11,437 nt of DNA from Desulfobacteraceae bacterium (GTDB taxonomy: Bacteria; Desulfobacterota; DSM-4660; Desulfatiglandales; Desulfatiglandaceae). Positions 7,348 to 11,437 of this stretch are shown here, piece by piece; within the stretch, counting starts at the first letter, position 1, and every line of letters starts with the position of its first letter. The notes beneath the pieces are model-generated. The model made no database searches, was not told the DNA's origin, and saw only the letters and a program-made list of their open reading frames with translations. The DNA lies in the NCBI GenBank assembly GCA_030589225.1, contig JAUUWD010000020.1, forward strand, positions 1-11,437. The letters are read 5' to 3'. The position numbers were made by a program, and so were the translations under genes.

Positions 7348-8211
7348 CTACCAATCTTTGCCAGACTTAACCCCCCGTTTTTTATCTTCAGGGATCTGAA
7401 ACCGCAAAAACCTGGAACGGTCCTCCTTGAGATTATCCAGCAAGGCCTCGGCCTTTTTCCTGTCAAGTATGGCCCCGGGTTGATCAGGGGTTTGATCCTC
7501 ATCCTGCTCAGGCATGGCTTGAAGTGGCCTTAGCTCCCCTGACAAATCCCTGGGTGTATCCTGTTTTGCCTTTTGGCCCTCACCCGGCCTTTCATGGCTT
7601 TTCTCTTTATCATCCTCTTGTTTTCCGGATTGCTTTTGATCTTTGCTGTTCTTTTGATCCTGCTCTTGAGCTTGCTTTTGCTCAGAGTCTTCCCCTTTGT
7701 CCCCGGAACTGGAAGTATCCCCTGTGTCTTTTGATTGGCCAGTCTCTTTTTGGCCCTCCTTTTTTTGTTTCTCAGTCTTCTGTTTCTTGAGTTTTTCCAG
7801 TTCCCGCAAGGCAAGCTCTAAGTTGTACTTCGCATCCTCACTCTCAGGATTTGACAAAAGGGCTTCTTTGTATTGTTCCACGGCAGATTCAAAATTGCCC
7901 TCTTTGAATGCGGCGTTACCGAGATTGTAGGCGGCCTTAAACTGAATTTCTTCATTGTCGGATCTTCTTAATACGCTGGTAAAGGCAGCCATGGCCCCTT
8001 TAAAATCAGAATTCTGGTAAGCGGCGCATCCGCGGTTGTACCGATAGCGGATATCCTTCGGGTTATCCATATCCGAACGGGAATATGCCTTTTCAGCCTC
8101 CTCAAACCGACCCTGCCCATAAAGTTCGTCGGGGTTCTCTGCAGCCAGAGCAAGGCAGGAATAGAAAAAGCCGAAAAACAGAATACCTGTGAATGTCTGT
8201 AGAGTTCTCAT
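7348..8211 (-). CDS. batC: BatC-like periplasmic TPR protein
   Basis: This is a 287-residue exported protein from the start chosen here. A signal peptide (residues 1-24, ending Leu-Ala-Ala) is followed by about three TPR repeats (about 27-140) with clear YRYNRGCAAYQNSDFKGAMAAF and AAYNLGNAAFKEGNFESAVEQY helices. A long low-complexity stretch rich in Lys, Glu, Gln, Asp and Ser (about 140-240) comes next, then a conserved short C-terminal block ending Gly-Lys-Asp-Trp. This is the BatC pattern. It probably scaffolds the periplasmic Bat complex with BatE. The frame stays open to an ATG at 8230-8232, which would add MQRSQSD, but that ATG lies inside the MITE-like element. The internal ATG at 8209-8211 starts directly before a good signal peptide and is preferred. 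The AAAGG of the element end, 12 bases upstream, is the only plausible ribosome site. Confidence 0.85.
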   Translation of the reverse strand: MRTLQTFTGILFFGFFYSCLALAAENPDELYGQGRFEEAEKAYSRSDMDNPKDIRYRYNRGCAAYQNSDFKGAMAAFTSVLRRSDNEEIQFKAAYNLGNAAFKEGNFESAVEQYKEALLSNPESEDAKYNLELALRELEKLKKQKTEKQKKEGQKETGQSKDTGDTSSSGDKGEDSEQKQAQEQDQKNSKDQKQSGKQEDDKEKSHERPGEGQKAKQDTPRDLSGELRPLQAMPEQDEDQTPDQPGAILDRKKAEALLDNLKEDRSRFLRFQIPEDKKRGVKSGKDW

Positions 8212-8212
8212 A

Positions 8213-8220
8213 TCACTTTG
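8213..8220. repeat. Target-site duplication, left copy
   Basis: TCACTTTG here is repeated exactly at 8360-8367, immediately bracketing the palindromic element. The first T may belong to the element end, giving a 7-bp duplication instead of 8. Confidence 0.75.
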
Positions 8221-8360
8221 AGACCTTTGCATAACGGCACTTTTTGCCCGATTTCTGCGTCAGGCTCAAATTTCAATCCTCGAAATATTCAACATATTCC
8301 TGTGGTTGAAATTTTCGCCTTCCTTGAACTCGAACAAAAATTACCATTTTTCAAAGGCCT
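8221..8360. mobile_element. MITE-like palindromic element, about 140 bp, between batB and batC
   Basis: The two arms form one long imperfect palindrome. The ends read AGACCTTTG and, on the other strand, AGGCCTTTG. From the ends inward, 8221-8276 matches the reverse complement of 8306-8360 at 40 of 56 positions with a single gap. The centre closes as GAAATAT (8282-8288) opposite ATATTCC (8294-8300) around TCAAC. A perfect 7-8 bp direct repeat flanks it. It has no reading frame of its own. This is the signature of a non-autonomous miniature inverted-repeat transposable element mobilised by a transposase elsewhere. It interrupts an otherwise compact operon and its left end abuts the batC translation start. 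I cannot assign the parent insertion-sequence family from sequence alone. Confidence 0.8.
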
Positions 8361-8367
8361 CACTTTG
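8360..8367. repeat. Target-site duplication, right copy
   Basis: This is an exact copy of the TCACTTTG at 8213-8220 on the other side of the palindromic element, consistent with a staggered-cut insertion. Confidence 0.75.
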
Positions 8368-8370
8368 TTT

Positions 8371-8401
8371 TCTCAGCGATCTCTGCGGTCTCTGTGTGAG
8401 A
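8371..8401. repeat. Short 9-bp-period repeat with inverted ends after batB
   Basis: Three degenerate 9-mers stand in tandem: TCAGCGATC, TCTGCGGTC and TCTGTGTGA (8373-8399). The block is bounded by TCTCA (8371-8375) and TGAGA (8397-8401). It lies between the batB stop and the MITE-like insertion. Similar CTCTGCGGT-type strings occur between genes in many environmental bacteria, by recollection, not by a search. The function is unknown. Confidence 0.45.
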
Positions 8402-8421
8402 TAAAATCCTGTCAAAAACTA

Positions 8422-9414
8422 TTATTTCCTCTCAAGAATCAGGCCTTCCAGGAATAAGAACAAGAAAGCGGCCAACAGAAAAAATGTAAAACGTTCTTCA
8501 TAAACCTTGATCTTACCGCTCTTGAGAGTCCGAGCTTCTGTCCTGGATTTGATCCCTTCAAAATAAAGAACATCCAGGTCCAGATCCCCGGCCACAGATT
8601 GTGCATATGTCCCTCCGGCCGAGGAGGCGATCTTCTTAAGGCTTTTTTCTTCAAGCTTAGATAAAATCAGCTTGCCCGCTTCATCCTTTTTAAACCCGCC
8701 TTTTCCATCCCCGGCCGGAATCGGCCCTCCCGCTGTCTCTCCCATGCCAAAAACAAATATCTTGACCCCCTTGCCGGCTGCCTTTTGGGCTGCCTCAAAC
8801 CCTTTCTTTTCGTTGTCCTCCCCATCTGTGATGAGGAGGATGACCCTGTCGGTTTCTGATTCAAAGTCAAAGGAGGAAATAGCGGTTTCAATGGCAGCTC
8901 CAAGATCCGTCCCTGGAACGGGGATAAGATCCGGTTGCAGCGCGCCCAGGAACATCTGGAGCGCGGCATAGTCCAGTGTTAAAGGGCACTGAACAAATGC
9001 AGCCCCGGAAAATGCCACCAGGCCCATCCGGTCCCCCTGGACTACCCGTAGAAGATCCAGGATCTCCCTTCTGGCCCGCTCAAGTCGATTAGGCTTGATG
9101 TCCTCCACCAGCATGCTGGGCGAAACATCCACAAGGATCATGATGTCCACGCCCTTTTGACTGACCTCCTGGTAATGACTCCCCCAGCGTGGACCTGCCA
9201 GTGCAAAAACCATGAAGCCCAAAGAAATCAGCAAGAGAAGCCCCTTTACGAACCGGCGCCCCATCTGATCCTTTCCAGTCAACCGGATCAAAAGATCAGG
9301 ATCGGCAATCCGATCCATGGCCTTCTTTTTTTGCCGGCCGTGGACCACAAGGACAAAGGCGGTCACAGGTAAAAGCCACAGAAAATGCAATATCCACAAA
9401 TGGGCAAACGTCAT
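8422..9414 (-). CDS. batB: BatB-like membrane protein with von Willebrand A domain
   Basis: This 330-residue protein has N-terminal membrane spans at about 6-25 and 57-74, a VWA domain at about 88-290, and a C-terminal span at about 308-326. This is the BatA/BatB layout, placing the VWA domain in the periplasm. The metal-ion-dependent adhesion site is intact: DVSPS (Asp96, Ser98, Ser100), Thr169 in PGTDLG, and Asp197 in LLITDGED. The domain should therefore bind Mg2+ and a partner, presumably other Bat proteins or a MoxR-type ATPase complex. In Bacteroides and Leptospira, bat genes were linked to oxygen or oxidative-stress tolerance, but the mechanism is open. The start codon overlaps the batA stop by 4 bases (ATGA). 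After its TAA the gene is separated from batC by about 210 bases filled mainly with repeats. Confidence 0.9.
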   Translation of the reverse strand: MTFAHLWILHFLWLLPVTAFVLVVHGRQKKKAMDRIADPDLLIRLTGKDQMGRRFVKGLLLLISLGFMVFALAGPRWGSHYQEVSQKGVDIMILVDVSPSMLVEDIKPNRLERARREILDLLRVVQGDRMGLVAFSGAAFVQCPLTLDYAALQMFLGALQPDLIPVPGTDLGAAIETAISSFDFESETDRVILLITDGEDNEKKGFEAAQKAAGKGVKIFVFGMGETAGGPIPAGDGKGGFKKDEAGKLILSKLEEKSLKKIASSAGGTYAQSVAGDLDLDVLYFEGIKSRTEARTLKSGKIKVYEERFTFFLLAAFLFLFLEGLILERK

Positions 9415-10406
9415 GGAATCACCCTTAAGATAGTGGCCCTCAGAAAAATTTCCAGCCCTAACAAAATAAGTGCCGGGATAAGAAAGTAGTAATAGAGCTC
9501 CCGGAAATGGAAAAACTCTTTGACCTTGATCTCGGTCTTTTCCTGCTGATCTATGATATTGTATATCTCTGACAGCCGGTCGCTATCGGCCGCTCTGAAA
9601 TACTTTCCCTGCCCGATATTTGCCACACTCATTAACGTCTTTTCATCCAGATCAACCCTCTGATGAACAATGCGGGTGCCAAACAATGTCTTGACCTTGA
9701 AAGGGGCTGGCCCCTTCCCTCCGACACCAATGGCATAGATCTTTATACCTAACGCCCGTACCGCATCAGCAGCCTGCTCGGGTGTTATGTTGCCTGCATT
9801 ATTTCTTCCGTCCGTAAGGAGAATCAGGGTTCGGGACTTGGCCTTAAGGTCTTTTAGCCTTTTGCCTCCGATGGCAATTGCTGAGCCAATTGCGGTTCGG
9901 TCACCGGCCATGCCTATCTCCATTTTTTTCACCAACCCCAGAAGGAGCCCCTTATCCATGGTCAGAGGAGACTGGGTGAACGCCTCTGCTCCAAAAACCA
10001 CAAGACCGATCCTGTCCATTTCCCTTTTCTCAATAAAATCACTGACTACTTTCTTAACAGCCGTAAGCCGGGAAACCGGTTCCCCATCTAACTGAAAATC
10101 CAGGGCCTGCATGGAGCCTGAGGTGTCAAGGCAGAGCACGATATCTACTCCTGGAGACAGTATATCCCTGGAGACATTATAAAACTGGGGCCGGGAGGCA
10201 GCCAGTATCAAGAGGACGAGGCAAACTGCCCTGAGCACCATAGGCACCCTGCCCAAAAAATGATTGCCACTCCCCGCCAACTGGGCCAATCCTGAAGCAG
10301 TGGAATATGTAATGCTTGAGGGTTTTCTCCACAGGGAAACTGCGACCCATCCCGCCACCACAACAAGCATGAATAGAAGCACCGGGTAGGCAAACCTGAA
10401 TATCAT
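9411..10406 (-). CDS. batA: BatA-like membrane protein with von Willebrand A domain
   Basis: This 331-residue protein is related to the following gene. It has membrane spans at about 6-25 and 55-71 and at the C-terminus (about 304-323), around a VWA domain at about 87-290. The MIDAS site is complete: DTSGS (Asp94, Ser96, Ser98), Thr171 in DRTAIGSA, and Asp199 in LLTDGRNN. The short motif RTAIGSAI is typical of BatA proteins. The two VWA proteins probably form a paired membrane complex with BatC, BatD and BatE. The gene overlaps the upstream BatD-like gene and the downstream batB by 4 bases each, so three genes are likely co-translated in series. No defects were seen. The batA versus batB naming follows operon order and is less certain than membership of the family. 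Confidence 0.9.
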   Translation of the reverse strand: MIFRFAYPVLLFMLVVVAGWVAVSLWRKPSSITYSTASGLAQLAGSGNHFLGRVPMVLRAVCLVLLILAASRPQFYNVSRDILSPGVDIVLCLDTSGSMQALDFQLDGEPVSRLTAVKKVVSDFIEKREMDRIGLVVFGAEAFTQSPLTMDKGLLLGLVKKMEIGMAGDRTAIGSAIAIGGKRLKDLKAKSRTLILLTDGRNNAGNITPEQAADAVRALGIKIYAIGVGGKGPAPFKVKTLFGTRIVHQRVDLDEKTLMSVANIGQGKYFRAADSDRLSEIYNIIDQQEKTEIKVKEFFHFRELYYYFLIPALILLGLEIFLRATILRVIP

Positions 10407-11428
10407 ATGGGTGTCCTCTGCTGCCCGACTGATGAATCGCCTGCCTCCGGACCCGGGCTGGTCTCATGAATATAGGCAAGCGCGGTATTTACCGCTTCCT
10501 CTTTTCTGGCCGGTGTGGGGATTGTGTCTGCAAATTTAACCAGATCAGCCTGCCGCAGTAAGGGCAAAAGTTTTCGATCCTGTTCGTTATCTATACACGA
10601 GGTGATCTCTTCTGTGGTGAATTCAGCGGCCGGAAAGCCTCTTATGGCCTCCAGGTATCGCCTCACTATTTCAGAAAAACGGAAATAGAATGCCTTGGCT
10701 TGCCCCTTCTCAAAAAGTCCTTGGGCCTCCAGGTGTTCAATCTCCTTTTTTGCCCATACATGCGCCGGATCCTGAGCCATGGCTGAGAGCTCCTTGCGGT
10801 GTCTCCTGTGGTACCACCAGAGAAGACCAAACACGATCAGTAAAAGTCCAGCTATACCGGCGACCCATGGTAAGTATTTCCACCATAGAGGTGTTGTGGG
10901 AATAATCCCCTGGATGGGCCTGAGTTCAGCTTCTTCGGGTTTTTCTCCCAGGTTCGACAACACAGTAAGTGATACCGGGTCAGTTGTCAGCATCTGGGTC
11001 TTTCCATCTTGGTCCAGATAATCCATAGAGATTGGCCCTGTCTTCCATGAACCCAGGTGGTCCAGCAACAGGGTGATCCTGATCTCATCCGGCCCTATTT
11101 CACGGTCCACATGGGTAAGATCCTCAAGACCCTTTATTTCCGGAATATCAGAAAACCCTGCCCCCTCAGGGAGACGATAGCTAAGGGTGAGGATCACCTT
11201 ACTCCCCACCCTGGCCGAATCCCGATCCAGGGAAGCGGTCAGGGTTGGGCCAGTATCCCTGATATCATCCTGGGACCATAACATGGCGGGGCATAGAGGG
11301 ATACCCAACAGGACAAATAAGAGAATGCGGAAAAAAGACCTGTAAAACAGGCCATCTTCTCGGCGCAACTTCCTGGATACAAATTCCTTTAATTCCCAAA
11401 TCCGAAATCCGAAATCCGAAATCGTCAT
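10403..11428 (-). CDS. Short BatD-like / DUF4381-like membrane protein
   Basis: This 341-residue protein has a hydrophobic signal or anchor segment (about 31-51) and a beta-rich periplasmic domain (about 60-160). A membrane span (about 185-206) is followed by a cytoplasmic helical domain with PAHVWAKKEIEHLEAQGL (221-238), FYFRFSEIVRRYLE (247-260) and EFTTEEI (269-275). This C-terminal pattern is shared by BatD and DUF4381 proteins encoded beside bat VWA genes. Its role is not known; it likely belongs to the same complex. The start is uncertain. The ATG at 11426-11428 has no ribosome site, and the first residues are encoded by a heptamer tandem repeat. An alternative is the TTG at 11366-11368, but the AGGAAG before it is too close. 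The gene overlaps batA by 4 bases. Confidence 0.82.
   Translation of the reverse strand: MTISDFGFRIWELKEFVSRKLRREDGLFYRSFFRILLFVLLGIPLCPAMLWSQDDIRDTGPTLTASLDRDSARVGSKVILTLSYRLPEGAGFSDIPEIKGLEDLTHVDREIGPDEIRITLLLDHLGSWKTGPISMDYLDQDGKTQMLTTDPVSLTVLSNLGEKPEEAELRPIQGIIPTTPLWWKYLPWVAGIAGLLLIVFGLLWWYHRRHRKELSAMAQDPAHVWAKKEIEHLEAQGLFEKGQAKAFYFRFSEIVRRYLEAIRGFPAAEFTTEEITSCIDNEQDRKLLPLLRQADLVKFADTIPTPARKEEAVNTALAYIHETSPGPEAGDSSVGQQRTPI
11398..11423. repeat. Heptamer tandem repeat TCCGAAA
   Basis: Three perfect copies of TCCGAAA (11401-11421) plus partial flanks lie in the apparent 5' end of the BatD-like gene, where they encode Asp-Phe-Gly-Phe-Arg-Ile. Such heptamers are otherwise typical of intergenic repeats in Desulfobacterota and related lineages. 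The coding status here is doubtful. Confidence 0.75.
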
Positions 11429-11437
11429 AACCGCTTT

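Noticed and set aside
8221..8360. Interpretation of the palindrome as an intrinsic terminator or CRISPR unit
   Set aside because: There is no U-run on the operon strand and no regular repeat-spacer array; flanking direct repeats favour an insertion.
1..11437. tRNA, rRNA, riboswitch, CRISPR or phage genes
   Set aside because: No cloverleaf, conserved rRNA block, regular repeat-spacer array or phage-type protein was recognised by eye on either strand.

Overview
The window is a tightly packed bacterial locus in which every convincing gene lies on the minus strand, so the transcription order runs from high to low coordinates. Gene content and order suggest a Gram-negative bacterium, most likely a Desulfobacterota (deltaproteobacterial) species. 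The reasons are a complete Bat operon with two BatD-type proteins, argS followed by a SPOR-domain gene, a GNAT-only N-acetylglutamate-synthase-like gene, and a tatB-tatC pair. This placement is inference; there is no rRNA or other marker here.

Region 1 (about 11428 to 4729) is the Bat operon: a short BatD/DUF4381-like membrane protein, two von Willebrand A (VWA) membrane proteins (BatA, BatB), the TPR protein BatC, the large periplasmic BatD, and BatE (TPR plus SH3-like domain). The usual upstream partners, a MoxR-type AAA ATPase and a DUF58 protein, would lie beyond the right edge. Three junctions are 4-base ATGA overlaps, so translation is probably coupled. Two junctions are instead opened by palindromic DNA. 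Between batB and batC sits a 140-bp palindromic MITE-like element (8221-8360) flanked by a perfect 7-8 bp direct repeat, abutting the batC start. Between batC and batD is a strong nested hairpin (7290-7338).

Region 2 (4614 to 1404) holds argS, a membrane-anchored protein with two near-identical SPOR domains, and an ArgA-like GNAT acetyltransferase, separated by gaps of only 12-16 bp. A weak promoter candidate lies in the 114-bp gap before argS. Region 3 (1347 to 213) is tatB-tatC, overlapping by 11 bp, the membrane core of the twin-arginine export machine.

The left 212 bases are non-coding apart from a possible gene tail. They hold a degenerate A/T-rich repeat and overlapping hairpins after tatC. 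The right edge carries a perfect heptamer tandem repeat inside the apparent 5' end of the first Bat gene. The protein-coding content belongs to known families; I saw no undescribed multi-gene system. The most unusual features are the MITE-like palindrome with its strand-biased pairing, the in-frame SPOR duplication, and the intergenic repeats that alter apparent start codons.
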